Assembly: GCA_029866965.1 (NCBI GenBank)
Contig: CP123444.1
Location: 2,980,501-3,044,500, forward strand
Length of the DNA stretch: 64,000 bases
Reading direction: 5' to 3'
Source: Flavobacteriaceae bacterium YJPT1-3
GTDB taxonomy: Bacteria; Bacteroidota; Bacteroidia; Flavobacteriales; Flavobacteriaceae
Position 1 is the first letter of the stretch, and each line of letters begins with the position of its first letter. The notes beneath the pieces are model-generated. The model worked only from the letters and a program-made list of their open reading frames with translations. It did no database searches and had not been told where the DNA came from. Of the stretch, positions 28,562 to 40,730 are shown one piece after another. Both the position numbers and the translations under genes were made by a program.

Positions 28562-29776
28562 TTACTCCGATAAAAGCTGCTGCACGGTGCGGTCGAAATT
28601 TTCTTTGAATTCTTCGTACTTATCGCCGGTGGCCGGACCATTAAAGCCGGTATGGATCTTTCGTACTCTTTGATTCTTATCTATGTACAAGGTGGTTGGA
28701 TACGACAGGACTTGGTTGAGCATGGGCAGTTTTTTTGCCGCTTCTTGCTTATCGGAGGTTCCGTATTGCGCCAGGAGTATGGGATAAGGAATATCCAAAA
28801 GATCTTGCAGGCGTTGGATACTGGCGAAGGCTTTTTCAGGCGTAGGTGCATACTCAAAAGCCAGAGCCACTATTTCCAGTTGCGCTTCGGGATGATTCTT
28901 CAAGTAATCGACATAGAATTTGGTCTCATCCAAACAATTAGGGCACCAGGTACCCATGATCTGCACCAAGGCGACTTTATTTTTAAAACGTGGGTCAGCT
29001 GCACGAATAGTATCGCCTTGCGCGTTGGGAAAGGCAAAGGAAAACCGATCGTATCCTTGTTTTAAAAAGGTAAGGCTGTCTTCATCCATAAGCTCAAACT
29101 CAGGGTTACGTTTAGCGCGAAAGGGTTCTTTAAAGTGATTTCCGCTGTAAAAAGTACCTTCCAGGGTGGAGTCGGTGACCTGAGCGGTAAATAAAAAAGC
29201 GTGGGCACCATCAAAGGTGGATAACTTCAAGGTCGCGCCGTCAAGCACTCCTTCCAGATAGCGATAATCCCCGGTTTCCGTCCGAAAGGTTCCGGTTACC
29301 TGAGCTCCCTCTTGTTTAAAAATACCCAATGCGCTGTAGGCGTTTTGCGTTGCCGGACTAAAAATAGCTTCCCATCGGCCGCTTACATCGGTAGCAGGTT
29401 CAGCCGATACCTTAAAACGATCTTGGGCTCCAAAGCGGAGGGTGATGGGTACGACTCGGTTCAAACTGTTCTTGACAAAGCTGCCGCGGATCTCTTTGTC
29501 ATTGACAAAGTGCCCTTTGATCACGCCTTCAAATACCGGGGTTTGAATGAATATACTATCAGCCTCGATGCGAATTTCATCCACTTCGATCCGCTCTTCG
29601 GCATTAACGATGACCGCAGTTCCGTCGGCTCTCACCGTCATAAGAAAGGGCAGCTCCTGGCCATCCTGAACTTCGAGAGCTACTCGCCAGGGACCGACTT
29701 TAAGGCTTTCTGGAGTGGAAGTATCACAACTGCAAAAGAGGCTGCTCAGTAGTACTAAAAGTAGGAAGTTTTTCAT
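28562..29776 (-). CDS. TlpA-like thioredoxin-fold lipoprotein
   Basis: 404 aa from the ATG giving a lipoprotein signal (LLVLLSSLFCSCDTST). The N-terminal half is a beta-rich domain (DVSGRWEAIFSP, VTGTFRTETGDYRYLEG) like those ahead of Bacteroidota TlpA/AhpC domains; the C-terminal domain has the redox motif WCPNC in MGTWCPNCLDETKFY and the cis-Pro YPTTLYID. It is expected to reduce disulfides in the periplasm. It is probably co-transcribed with the lipoprotein downstream. Confidence 0.88.
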   Translation of the reverse strand: MKNFLLLVLLSSLFCSCDTSTPESLKVGPWRVALEVQDGQELPFLMTVRADGTAVIVNAEERIEVDEIRIEADSIFIQTPVFEGVIKGHFVNDKEIRGSFVKNSLNRVVPITLRFGAQDRFKVSAEPATDVSGRWEAIFSPATQNAYSALGIFKQEGAQVTGTFRTETGDYRYLEGVLDGATLKLSTFDGAHAFLFTAQVTDSTLEGTFYSGNHFKEPFRAKRNPEFELMDEDSLTFLKQGYDRFSFAFPNAQGDTIRAADPRFKNKVALVQIMGTWCPNCLDETKFYVDYLKNHPEAQLEIVALAFEYAPTPEKAFASIQRLQDLLDIPYPILLAQYGTSDKQEAAKKLPMLNQVLSYPTTLYIDKNQRVRKIHTGFNGPATGDKYEEFKENFDRTVQQLLSE

Positions 29777-29842
29777 GAATGTTCTTTTGGTCATACAAGA
29801 GTCGAAAGTATTAAAAATCCTTACAAAAAGTCGGTGAATACC

Positions 29843-29850
29843 TATATTTG
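29843..29850 (+). promoter_or_regulatory. Candidate -7 element for pheT
   Basis: TATATTTG is an exact TAnnTTTG match, 40 bp before the pheT ATG, with a T-rich -33 region about 18 bp upstream. Confidence 0.5.
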
Positions 29851-29889
29851 TCGCTTGAACAAATCATTCTACCATTACAGTTTTTTTTC

Positions 29890-32316
29890 ATGAAAATATC
29901 CTACAACTGGCTGAAGCAATTTCTAAATACCCAGTGGGAAGCAGAACGTACTGGCGAGCTGTTGACCGATCTGGGTCTCGAGGTCGAAGGCATTACTCCG
30001 TACATAAGCGTTAAAGGAGGACTTCAGGGGGTGGTCGTAGGTCATGTCAAAACCTGTATGGAGCATCCCAATGCAGATCGTTTAAAGATCACCATCGTGG
30101 ATATTGGGCATATCAAGCCGGTACAGATCGTTTGTGGAGCCCCTAACGTCGCTGCCGGGCAAAAAGTGCCGGTGGCTACTATAGGAACCACCTTATACAC
30201 TCCAGAAGGGGAAGCCTGGACCATTAAGAAAGGGAAGATTCGGGGTGAGGAAAGTCAGGGAATGATTTGTGCAGAAGATGAACTGGGGCTGGGGACCAGT
30301 CACGACGGGATCATGATCTTAGATTCAGAATTACGCGCCGGTACTCCCCTGGCGGAGGTGTATCCGGTAGAGCATGATCAGGTCTTTGAAATTGGCCTTA
30401 CCCCCAACAGAGCTGATGCCATGAGTCATATGGGAACAGCGAGAGACCTGAGAGCCGGTTTGCTACAGCAGAAAATCACCACAGAATTCATAACCCCTTC
30501 TACCAGCTCCTTCCGAATTGACAATCGCTCGCATAAGATCGATGTGGATGTCATTGATAAGGAAAAGGCGCCCCGCTATGCTGGAGTGACCATATCCGGT
30601 TTAAAGGTTGCTGCTTCTCCGGCCTGGCTTCAAAATCGATTGAAGGCTATTGGCTTATCACCCATCAATAATATCGTAGATGTCACCAATTATGTCTTGC
30701 ACGAACTCGGTCAGCCCCTGCATGCTTTTGACTATCATCAGATCAAGGGAGGTAAAGTGCGGGTAAAGACCCTGGCTTCCGGTAAAAAATTCGTTACGCT
30801 GGATGGTGTTGAACGCGAGCTACATGAAGAAGATCTGATGATCTGTGATGCCGAGAAACCCATGTGTATCGCCGGGGTTTTTGGCGGACTGAACAGCGGA
30901 GTAACGGAGAACACCTCCGCTATTTTCCTGGAAAGTGCTTTTTTCGACCCGGTCTCCATCCGGAAAACAGCCAAACGACACGGTTTAAATACCGATGCCA
31001 GTTTTCGGTTTGAGCGCGGCATAGATCCTAATATTACTGAATATGCCCTGAAACGAGCCGCATTATTAATTCAGGAAGTAGCCGGAGGTGAGATCACCAG
31101 CGACATTATCGACATATATCCTCAAAAGATTGAAGATCACCAGGTATTTCTCAATTTCGAGAAATGCAATCAATTGATCGGGAAAATCCTTCCGCCCGAC
31201 ACCATCAAAAGCATACTTACCTCCCTTGAGATCAAGATCCACAATGTCACCGAAACCGGTATTGGAATGACGATCCCGGCCTACCGTAATGATGTGACCC
31301 GGGAAGTTGATGTAATTGAAGAGATCATGCGGGTTTACGGCTATAACAATATTGATTTTGGCAGCAAATTGAACGCCTCCATCGCTCCCGTTTCACGTTT
31401 TGAAGATTACAACCTGCAGAATATTGTGGGCCAGTTTCTGGCCGATCAGGGTTTTTATGAGATTTTGAACAACAGCTTGACAACTCCCGCTTACGCGAAA
31501 TTAGACCCGGACATCAAAGCGGAAGAGCATGTGGAGATGCTGAATCCTTTGGGTAAAGAATTGGGTGTACTGCGGCAGCACATGTTATTCTCGGCATTGG
31601 AAACAGCGGCTTTCAATATCAACCGTAGTAATCGCGATATGAAAGTTTTTGAATTTGGAAAGACCTACCACCAGAAAGACAAGGAGCGGCAGGAGCAAAA
31701 ACATTTATCGCTTTTGATTTCAGGACGGCGACATCCTGAAAGCTGGACTCAAGCTGACGAGCCCGTTCAATTTTATTTCCTCAGTGGAATTGTTTCGGGA
31801 ATATTAGATCGACTTGGATTAGAACCACAGCACAAAAAGAGTGTGAGCAGCGCACTTTTTAGTGAGGGCTTGATTTTAACGTATAATGAGCTACCTGTAG
31901 TGGCCTATGGTGTAGTCTCCCGCCCTGTCCTGAACCATTTCCAGATCGAACAGGAAGTGCTTTACGCTGATTTCTATTGGGATCATATTTTAAAGCACGT
32001 TTCTCAGGAAGCGGTAGTCTTTCAGACCATCCCTAAATACCCCTCCGTGCGTCGGGATTTTGCATTATTGCTGGACGAGCACATACAGTTTGATGATTTG
32101 TTAGCGCTAGCTCAGAAAACCGAGCGTAAACTTCTGAAAGACGTGAATTTGTTCGACGTCTACCAAGGCGATAAATTACCCAAAGGCAAGAAAAGCTATG
32201 CGCTTTCGTTCACACTGCAAGACGACCAGAAAACATTGACCGATAAACAGACCGAAAAAGTCATGCAAAAGCTACAACGGACCTTTGAAACTGAATTCGG
32301 AGCCACCTTACGCTAG
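29890..32316 (+). CDS. pheT: Phenylalanine--tRNA ligase beta subunit
   Basis: 808 aa from the ATG that gives MKISYNWLKQFL, the family's usual start. Domains in order are the tRNA-binding OB fold (about 40-150), B3/B4 editing domain, B5 (FRIDNRSHKI.. and later blocks), the catalytic-like core and the C-terminal FDX-ACB anticodon-binding domain (IPKYPSVRRDFALLLDE). It pairs with the alpha subunit PheS, whose gene is not in this window. Confidence 0.96.
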   Translation: MKISYNWLKQFLNTQWEAERTGELLTDLGLEVEGITPYISVKGGLQGVVVGHVKTCMEHPNADRLKITIVDIGHIKPVQIVCGAPNVAAGQKVPVATIGTTLYTPEGEAWTIKKGKIRGEESQGMICAEDELGLGTSHDGIMILDSELRAGTPLAEVYPVEHDQVFEIGLTPNRADAMSHMGTARDLRAGLLQQKITTEFITPSTSSFRIDNRSHKIDVDVIDKEKAPRYAGVTISGLKVAASPAWLQNRLKAIGLSPINNIVDVTNYVLHELGQPLHAFDYHQIKGGKVRVKTLASGKKFVTLDGVERELHEEDLMICDAEKPMCIAGVFGGLNSGVTENTSAIFLESAFFDPVSIRKTAKRHGLNTDASFRFERGIDPNITEYALKRAALLIQEVAGGEITSDIIDIYPQKIEDHQVFLNFEKCNQLIGKILPPDTIKSILTSLEIKIHNVTETGIGMTIPAYRNDVTREVDVIEEIMRVYGYNNIDFGSKLNASIAPVSRFEDYNLQNIVGQFLADQGFYEILNNSLTTPAYAKLDPDIKAEEHVEMLNPLGKELGVLRQHMLFSALETAAFNINRSNRDMKVFEFGKTYHQKDKERQEQKHLSLLISGRRHPESWTQADEPVQFYFLSGIVSGILDRLGLEPQHKKSVSSALFSEGLILTYNELPVVAYGVVSRPVLNHFQIEQEVLYADFYWDHILKHVSQEAVVFQTIPKYPSVRRDFALLLDEHIQFDDLLALAQKTERKLLKDVNLFDVYQGDKLPKGKKSYALSFTLQDDQKTLTDKQTEKVMQKLQRTFETEFGATLR

Positions 32317-32339
32317 GCTATAATCCCGCTCAAATTACG

Positions 32340-32347
32340 TACATTTG
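32340..32347 (+). promoter_or_regulatory. Candidate -7 element for the six-PAS kinase gene
   Basis: TACATTTG matches TAnnTTTG and lies 53 bp upstream of the ATG at 32400. No clear -33 element is seen. Confidence 0.35.
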
Positions 32348-32399
32348 AGTCCTAAGGTGGTCATTAACTAGTTAAGATCACGAGTATGCAGTTCACCCC

Positions 32400-35348
32400 A
32401 TGGATCATTTCGAGCACAGTCTCCATCACACGCTAATCAATCAATCTCCTAATATCATCGCGATCTTTGATCGGGAAATGAATTATATCGGGGCCTCTAA
32501 AAAATGGAAAGAGCACATCGGCTTTCCTATTGACGAAGAGCTGACCGGTAGAAATCATTATGAAGTCGCACCAGATTTGCGCGAAGATTGGAAAGAAGTG
32601 CATCGGCGCTCTTTGGAGGGCGAAATTATCGCAAAAGAAGAAGACTGGTTTATCTCTGACCAGGGGAAAAAACTTTTTATCTCCTGGCATTGCAATCCCT
32701 GGCGGAAAACCGATGGCGAGATAGGAGGTATCATTCTGCACATTCAGGACATTACCCAACGAAAAAAAGAACAGGATTTTCTTCGGCAAACCACGGAGAT
32801 CGCCCAGGTAGGCGCCTGGGAGGTTAATCCCATCGCCAAGACCATTCGCTGGTCCGATCAATTAAAAGTCATTCACGGACTGCGTCCGGAGGAAGACACC
32901 CCCGCACTGGAAGAGGCCATTAATTTTTTTCCCGAAGGGGAAAATCGGGATAGAATTAAAGCGGCGTTTGGAGCTTGTATGGAATCAGGTATTCCGTACG
33001 ATATTGAATTACAATTGTGCACCAGGCAAGGCGCTTGGAAATGGGTTCGCGCCAAGGGAGAGGCCGAATTTGATCAAGGGGAATGCGTTCGTGTATTTGG
33101 GATTCTTCAGGATATCGATCAGCGCAAGAGAAGAGAATTGCGTATTCAAATCAGCGAGTCTAAGAACAGAGCCCTTTTTGAAAATGCCTATATCGCCATC
33201 TTCATCACCAATGAACAGGGCGAGATCACAGAGGCGAACAACCGAATGCTGCAAATAAGCGGTTATGGTCAGGAGGAATTGATCCACTCCAATCCACGAC
33301 TATTCGTGGATGACAAGGCCTACCGCAAAAATAAAAAAGCACTCGAGCGAGAAAAATTCTCCCGGGCTCAATTGACCGGCATTCGAAAAGATGGCGCCGA
33401 GTTTCCTGCCCAGGTATCCTCTTCCCGATTTACCGATGGCTACGGGAACGAATTTAACTGTTTCGTGGTGCTCGATATTTCTCAGCGAATAGAAGCTCAA
33501 TCTAAACTTGAGGAAGCCAACAATTTCCTTAAAACCTTGATCGATCACCTGCCGGTGAACATCTTCGTCAAAGATCATAAGTTCCGAAAGACCCTGGTCA
33601 ATAAAGCCGAGTATGAATATTTGGGGGCTAAAAATGCAGAAGAAATTTTAGGCAAAACCGATAAGGAACTGTTCCCGGAGAAATCAGCGACCATCAGTAA
33701 TGAAGAGGACCGAGAAGTTCTTGAAGAAGGGAAAACTATCATCAATAGAGAGACCATCAATTACTTACGCGATGGTTCGACCAATTACTTCCTAACCTCC
33801 AAACTGCCTATAAAAAATGCAAAAGGAGAGATTACCAGTTTACTTGGGATCAGTGTGGACATCAATGCGCTTAAAGAAATAGAAACTAAACTGGAGGAAG
33901 AACGTCGCTTTCTGCGTACTCTATTGGATAATATCCCGATCAATGTCTACGTTAAAGACACGGAAGGCCGAAAAATACTGGCCAATAAAGCAGAATACGA
34001 ATTTTTGGGAGCTTCCTCTGAAGAAGAAGTGCTGCATAAGAAAGATGATGCTTTTTTGGTGGGAGACTCCGTTACGAATGCCGGTCTGGATGATGAGCAG
34101 GTGCTTAAACAGGGCCGGTCGATTAAAAATAAGGTAGTTGGTTCGCACACGGCCAAAGGCCGCAAAGGCTACCTGTTGATCTCAAAAATCCCGCTCTACG
34201 ATAACAATCAAGAGATCAACGGTTTACTAGGCATTAGTTATGACATTACCGAACAGCGGATGGCAGAAACTAAACTACAAGTCAGTGAACATAAATTCAG
34301 GACGCTGTTTGAGCTGGCTCCGGTTTCTTTTGTGATGTGTGATCTCCACATAGGAAGCATTCGTGATTTTAATAATAGTTTCGTGAGCTTGCTGCAAACT
34401 CAGCCGGATCAATTGTTCAAGCACACCATCTGGGATTTTGACAGCAGCCGCGAATTCAACGAACAAACGGTCAAAACGAGTTTAAAAGAAACGTCCTTTT
34501 ACGGTCCCGCACAGCACACCTTTACCCGTATGGACGGGACGAGCTTACCGGTGATCATCAACGGGGTAGCGACCGCAGACGAGACCGATCAGCCCGTGTT
34601 ATGGCTAGTGATCCAGGATATTACAGAGATAAAGGAGAAAGAAGATAAACTGGAACAACTGCTCAAATTGAGCGAAAAACAAAGGGAACGATTGATGAGC
34701 TTTGCCTATATCGTCACCCATAACCTTAGGGCCCATTCGAATAATCTGACGATGATCACCTCCTTATTTGGCCTAGAGACCGATACTCAAGAGGTCGATA
34801 AATTGCACCAAATGACGACCAGTACGGTCACTAATCTGAGTCGAACCATTGATGAACTGTCAGAAATTATCGCGGTGACCGAATACAAGGAACTGAAACT
34901 AAAAGAAGTTGGTCTGAAACAAGCGTTAGAGCAGCAAATGGAAATCATCGATAAAATCATAGAAGACAACGAGGCTTGTATCCAAATGGACGTATCGGAG
35001 ACCTTTACGGTTAAGGTCGTTCCTGCCTATTTGGACAGTATCATTATCAACGTAATGACCAATGCAATTAAGTATAGAGATCCCAATCGTCAAGTCCGTT
35101 TAGACATAAAGGCCCGTTACGTTGACGGCATGGCTCACATCAGCTTTCATGACAACGGCATCGGTATCGATTTGGAGGAGCACGGAGCCAAATTATTCAG
35201 TCTCTACGGCAAGCTGGAAGATCGCGAAGACAGCACCGGAATTGGCCTTTACCTCATCAAAAACCAGGTCGAGACTATGGGAGGTTCCATCCAGTTAGAA
35301 AGTACTCCAGGTGAAGGCACGACGGTTCATGTACGTTTGCCCAAATAA
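32400..35348 (+). CDS. Cytosolic histidine kinase with six PAS domains
   Basis: 982 aa, no membrane segment. Six PAS/PAC units are seen at about 10-122, 128-244, 252-365, 375-492, 505-620 and 630-745. They are followed by the phosphoacceptor H774 (FAYIVTHNLRAHSNNL) and a HATPase domain with NAIKYRD, DNGIGID and STGIGLYLIKNQ. PAS4 and PAS5 are near copies of each other (LPVNIFVKD../IPINVYVKD.., NKAEYEYLGA/NKAEYEFLGA). No response regulator is adjacent, so the partner is elsewhere. Signals are unknown. Confidence 0.92.
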   Translation: MDHFEHSLHHTLINQSPNIIAIFDREMNYIGASKKWKEHIGFPIDEELTGRNHYEVAPDLREDWKEVHRRSLEGEIIAKEEDWFISDQGKKLFISWHCNPWRKTDGEIGGIILHIQDITQRKKEQDFLRQTTEIAQVGAWEVNPIAKTIRWSDQLKVIHGLRPEEDTPALEEAINFFPEGENRDRIKAAFGACMESGIPYDIELQLCTRQGAWKWVRAKGEAEFDQGECVRVFGILQDIDQRKRRELRIQISESKNRALFENAYIAIFITNEQGEITEANNRMLQISGYGQEELIHSNPRLFVDDKAYRKNKKALEREKFSRAQLTGIRKDGAEFPAQVSSSRFTDGYGNEFNCFVVLDISQRIEAQSKLEEANNFLKTLIDHLPVNIFVKDHKFRKTLVNKAEYEYLGAKNAEEILGKTDKELFPEKSATISNEEDREVLEEGKTIINRETINYLRDGSTNYFLTSKLPIKNAKGEITSLLGISVDINALKEIETKLEEERRFLRTLLDNIPINVYVKDTEGRKILANKAEYEFLGASSEEEVLHKKDDAFLVGDSVTNAGLDDEQVLKQGRSIKNKVVGSHTAKGRKGYLLISKIPLYDNNQEINGLLGISYDITEQRMAETKLQVSEHKFRTLFELAPVSFVMCDLHIGSIRDFNNSFVSLLQTQPDQLFKHTIWDFDSSREFNEQTVKTSLKETSFYGPAQHTFTRMDGTSLPVIINGVATADETDQPVLWLVIQDITEIKEKEDKLEQLLKLSEKQRERLMSFAYIVTHNLRAHSNNLTMITSLFGLETDTQEVDKLHQMTTSTVTNLSRTIDELSEIIAVTEYKELKLKEVGLKQALEQQMEIIDKIIEDNEACIQMDVSETFTVKVVPAYLDSIIINVMTNAIKYRDPNRQVRLDIKARYVDGMAHISFHDNGIGIDLEEHGAKLFSLYGKLEDREDSTGIGLYLIKNQVETMGGSIQLESTPGEGTTVHVRLPK

Positions 35349-35434
35349 AATTCAGTCGGCTGTCTTCTTTAACTCTTGGAGCGTGTGTTATTTAGCAATA
35401 GAATGCGTAATTTTAGGATGCTAAAAAAAGAAAA

Positions 35435-36154
35435 ATGTTACTGAAAAGAACAAACATCAAGACACAACTGGTCCGGGAACGCGACCGACAACTGCGCGGT
35501 GCCTCTATCCTCGATCAGGTACAAGCTATACTTCGGGACGATGAACTACACCGGGATGAGATCTTAAAAAGACTTCAAAACCCCGCTACTGATCCCTACA
35601 ACACTTTTGACTTTGATCAGTTAAACGGAGAACAGATTTTTCATATTGATCAGATCAAAAAAATTTGTATTGATTACCGATTACGGTTTTTAGATACTAA
35701 ATATTTTAAAGGTGATTTTCCTCAGGAAGCGCTATCCAAGATCAAACATTTGGAACAGGATCATCAGATCCAATTGAGGGGATTTAAGATCGTAGCTCCG
35801 TCAAAAATGTTCGTGCTTCGAAAAACAGATGATCCCTTACTATTTGCCCCTATGGGGAATGACTACTATTACCTTATTCATCAATGGGGGAATGATCTGC
35901 ACCCCTTGCGTAAGTTGATGATGTGGCCTTACAAGAATTTAGAGAATCTCATTGCCACGGTCATACTGGTCAGTCTGATCGCAACCTGGTTGATGCCCGA
36001 TGGCTTATTTGCCCGAGAGCAAACCCTTTCTCAGGACATTATGGTATTTTTCTTTATGTTCAAATCTATCGCTGCGGTAGTGATCTATTACGGTTTTGCC
36101 ATGGGGAAAAATTTCAATACTGCTATTTGGCGGAGCCAATTTGACAAATCCTAA
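35435..36154 (+). CDS. Conserved flavobacterial membrane protein of unknown function
   Basis: 239 aa. An N-terminal soluble part (about 1-170) with charged helices is followed by two membrane helices near the C-terminus (LIATVILVSLIATWLM and IMVFFFMFKSIAAVVIYYGFAMG). I know similar proteins from other flavobacteria but no function. The next gene begins 8 bp after its stop, so the two are likely co-transcribed. Confidence 0.75.
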   Translation: MLLKRTNIKTQLVRERDRQLRGASILDQVQAILRDDELHRDEILKRLQNPATDPYNTFDFDQLNGEQIFHIDQIKKICIDYRLRFLDTKYFKGDFPQEALSKIKHLEQDHQIQLRGFKIVAPSKMFVLRKTDDPLLFAPMGNDYYYLIHQWGNDLHPLRKLMMWPYKNLENLIATVILVSLIATWLMPDGLFAREQTLSQDIMVFFFMFKSIAAVVIYYGFAMGKNFNTAIWRSQFDKS

Positions 36155-36161
36155 GCTGATC

Positions 36162-38413
<2,252 letters not shown>

Positions 38414-38472
38414 TTAACGTTTATAATACAGGTTTTAACGGCTAGTTAACAAGGCACGAAGAATCATCCAAG

Positions 38473-38480
38473 TACATTTG
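38473..38480 (+). promoter_or_regulatory. Candidate -7 element for the lipoprotein gene at 38500
   Basis: TACATTTG matches TAnnTTTG and lies 20 bp before the ATG, leaving a very short leader. Confidence 0.35.
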
Positions 38481-38499
38481 ATCGAATCGTACGGTAAAG

Positions 38500-39939
38500 A
38501 TGATCATAAGAAGAAAAAAACTACCTCCTTTCTATTTCGTTGTGTTCTGTATTTCCATTTTAGGCATGCTCACAAGCTGTTCTAAGGAAACAGAACCCCG
38601 TGCTTCTTCCACCTACTTGGGTGGACAGATTATCAATCCGGTGAGTTCCCGTGTCACCATAAAAAAAGACAACAAGCTCATCGATACCGTTTCTCTCGAT
38701 CGCAACAATTTCTTCTTGTATGAATTTAAAGAGCTCGAACCGGGACTGTACGAGTTTTTTCATAACGAACGCCAACTGGTGTACCTTACCGAAGGGGATA
38801 GCCTGCTCTTGCGATTAAATACCCTAGAATTTGATGAGTCTCTAACCTTCTCTGGCTACGGTGCAGATCGCAATAATCTGTTGATGGATCTTTTCTTGCA
38901 CAATGAAAAAGAAAATGGGATCATCATGGCACTTTACCAACGAGACCCGCTGGCATTTGAAGCGGCACTGGATTCTCTAAGACAGAGTCGGGAAGTCATT
39001 TGGCAACGTTACCGTACCCGTAACGAGACCACAAAAGATTTTCAAAAAGTGGCAGAGGCGATGCTGAGCTTTGACAATTACGCCCGAAAAGAATATTATC
39101 CCATATCCCATTTTGGTCAGGACCATGCCACTCTACTGCGGCAACTGCCGGACGATTTTTATAGCTTTCGCGAAAAGGTGGATTTTAATGACGGTGATCT
39201 GGCCACCTTGTACAGTTATCAGCGTTACTTAATTGCATTTCTGAATCATCAAGCCTTCCTGAGCTACGTCGATCAGAACAGTGCCTATCAACCCAATGCC
39301 CTGGAGCACAATATCCACAAGCTGAAAACGATTGACGAAAAGATCGTCAATAGCACTCTTCGCAATTACTTGCTGCGTTTCACTACCCGGAATTTCCTGG
39401 CACGGTCCAATGATCCACAAGAATCTGCACAGATTTATAATTTGTTCATGGACTTCAGCACCGAAGTGGAAGACAGAGCCTATATGCGGGAAGTCTATGA
39501 AACCAATAAGCGTCTGGATGCAGGACAACTCTTACCTGAGGAACAGGTGGTCAGCGCCAAAGACGATCAGGCACAACTGACCAAATTGGTACACAACAAA
39601 CCGACCGTTTTCTATTTCTGGAGTACCGACCGCTTAAAGCACCTGAAACTTGTGCATTTGCGGGTCAATGAATTGCGCGAAAAATTTCCGGAATACGAAT
39701 ATATCGGGCTCAACATTGACGGGGAAGCCCAGATCTGGAAGGATATCATACGTCGACACGGTTTCGACGCTAGTAAAGAATATCGCTTCAACAATAGCGA
39801 TCACGCCAAAGAAGAACTGGTTATCAATACCGTGAACAAATCGATCATTGTCGATGCTAAGGGGAAGATCTTAAACAGTCACGCAAACATTCTCTCCCAA
39901 GATTTTGAAAACGAATTGTTGCAGTACCTGAACAATTAA
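38500..39939 (+). CDS. Thioredoxin-fold lipoprotein lacking the CxxC motif
   Basis: 479 aa. The lipoprotein signal ends in LGMLTSCSKE. The N-terminal region is a DUF4369-like beta domain (YLGGQIINPVSSRVTIKKDN), the middle is helical, and the C-terminal domain has a thioredoxin-like layout (KPTVFYFWSTDRLKHLKLV..EYEYIGLNID..). The position of the usual WCxxC reads WSTDRLK, so no redox disulfide is possible there. It may be a structural or binding relative of TlpA proteins. It ends before a strong terminator. Confidence 0.8.
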   Translation: MIIRRKKLPPFYFVVFCISILGMLTSCSKETEPRASSTYLGGQIINPVSSRVTIKKDNKLIDTVSLDRNNFFLYEFKELEPGLYEFFHNERQLVYLTEGDSLLLRLNTLEFDESLTFSGYGADRNNLLMDLFLHNEKENGIIMALYQRDPLAFEAALDSLRQSREVIWQRYRTRNETTKDFQKVAEAMLSFDNYARKEYYPISHFGQDHATLLRQLPDDFYSFREKVDFNDGDLATLYSYQRYLIAFLNHQAFLSYVDQNSAYQPNALEHNIHKLKTIDEKIVNSTLRNYLLRFTTRNFLARSNDPQESAQIYNLFMDFSTEVEDRAYMREVYETNKRLDAGQLLPEEQVVSAKDDQAQLTKLVHNKPTVFYFWSTDRLKHLKLVHLRVNELREKFPEYEYIGLNIDGEAQIWKDIIRRHGFDASKEYRFNNSDHAKEELVINTVNKSIIVDAKGKILNSHANILSQDFENELLQYLNN

Positions 39940-39954
39940 TACCGAATATATCGA

Positions 39955-39991
39955 TCAAAAAAAAGGTCTGCATCTGCAGACCTTTTTTTGA
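39955..39991. terminator. Bidirectional rho-independent terminator
   Basis: AGGTCTGCA / TGCAGACCT with a 2-nt loop is flanked by an A-run on the left and a T-run on the right. It sits between the convergent lipoprotein and aldolase genes. Confidence 0.85.
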
Positions 39992-40009
39992 TTTGTTACT
40001 GAAGCTGAA

Positions 40010-40663
40010 TTAATTCCCTTTTTGGTAATCGGCCAGGAACTTAGCCAGTCCGCTATCGGTTAGGGGGTGTTTAAGAAGACCTTCAATGGACGACAAAGGT
40101 CCGGTCATCACATCAGCACCAATTTTAGCACAGTCGATCACGTGCATGGTATGACGCACTGAAGCCGCAAGGATTTCCGTATCAAAGGCATAATTATCGT
40201 AGATGTGTCTGATCTCTGCGATCAAATTGAGTCCGTCTGTTGAAATATCATCCAGTCTACCAATGAAGGGAGAAACATAGGTCGCCCCTGCCTTGGCAGC
40301 CAATAAGGCTTGACCCGGAGAAAATACCAAGGTACAATTGGTTCGTATCCCGTGATCGCTAAAATACTTGATCGCCTTGATGCCGTCTTTGATCATGGGA
40401 ACCTTAACGACTATTTGATCGTGCAAAGCCGCCAATTCTTCACCCTCCTTGATCATGGCCTCGTACTCGGTAGCGATAACCTCAGCACTAACGTCACCAT
40501 CTACGATCTCGCAGATATCCACATAGTGCTTTAAGATGTTGTCACGACCGGTGATTCCTTCTTTGGCCATCAACGATGGATTGGTAGTTACACCGTCTAA
40601 AACTCCCAGTTCCTGAGCTTCTTTGATCTGATCGAGATTAGCAGTGTCAATAAAAAATTTCAT
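40010..40663 (-). CDS. Fructose-6-phosphate aldolase / short transaldolase
   Basis: 217 aa, the length of the FSA/short-transaldolase (TalC-like) group. Family blocks are [26 protein letters not shown], the Schiff-base lysine in QIVVKVPM, and [13 protein letters not shown]. It interconverts sugar phosphates by aldol cleavage or transfer in the non-oxidative pentose phosphate route; sequence alone does not separate fructose-6-phosphate aldolase from transaldolase activity. Confidence 0.93.
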   Translation of the reverse strand: MKFFIDTANLDQIKEAQELGVLDGVTTNPSLMAKEGITGRDNILKHYVDICEIVDGDVSAEVIATEYEAMIKEGEELAALHDQIVVKVPMIKDGIKAIKYFSDHGIRTNCTLVFSPGQALLAAKAGATYVSPFIGRLDDISTDGLNLIAEIRHIYDNYAFDTEILAASVRHTMHVIDCAKIGADVMTGPLSSIEGLLKHPLTDSGLAKFLADYQKGN

Positions 40664-40730
40664 AGTTGTTTGTTTAAAAATACGATTTGCAGGTTACGGG
40701 ATACAAAAGTAAGGATTCAAGCTTGAGGCC

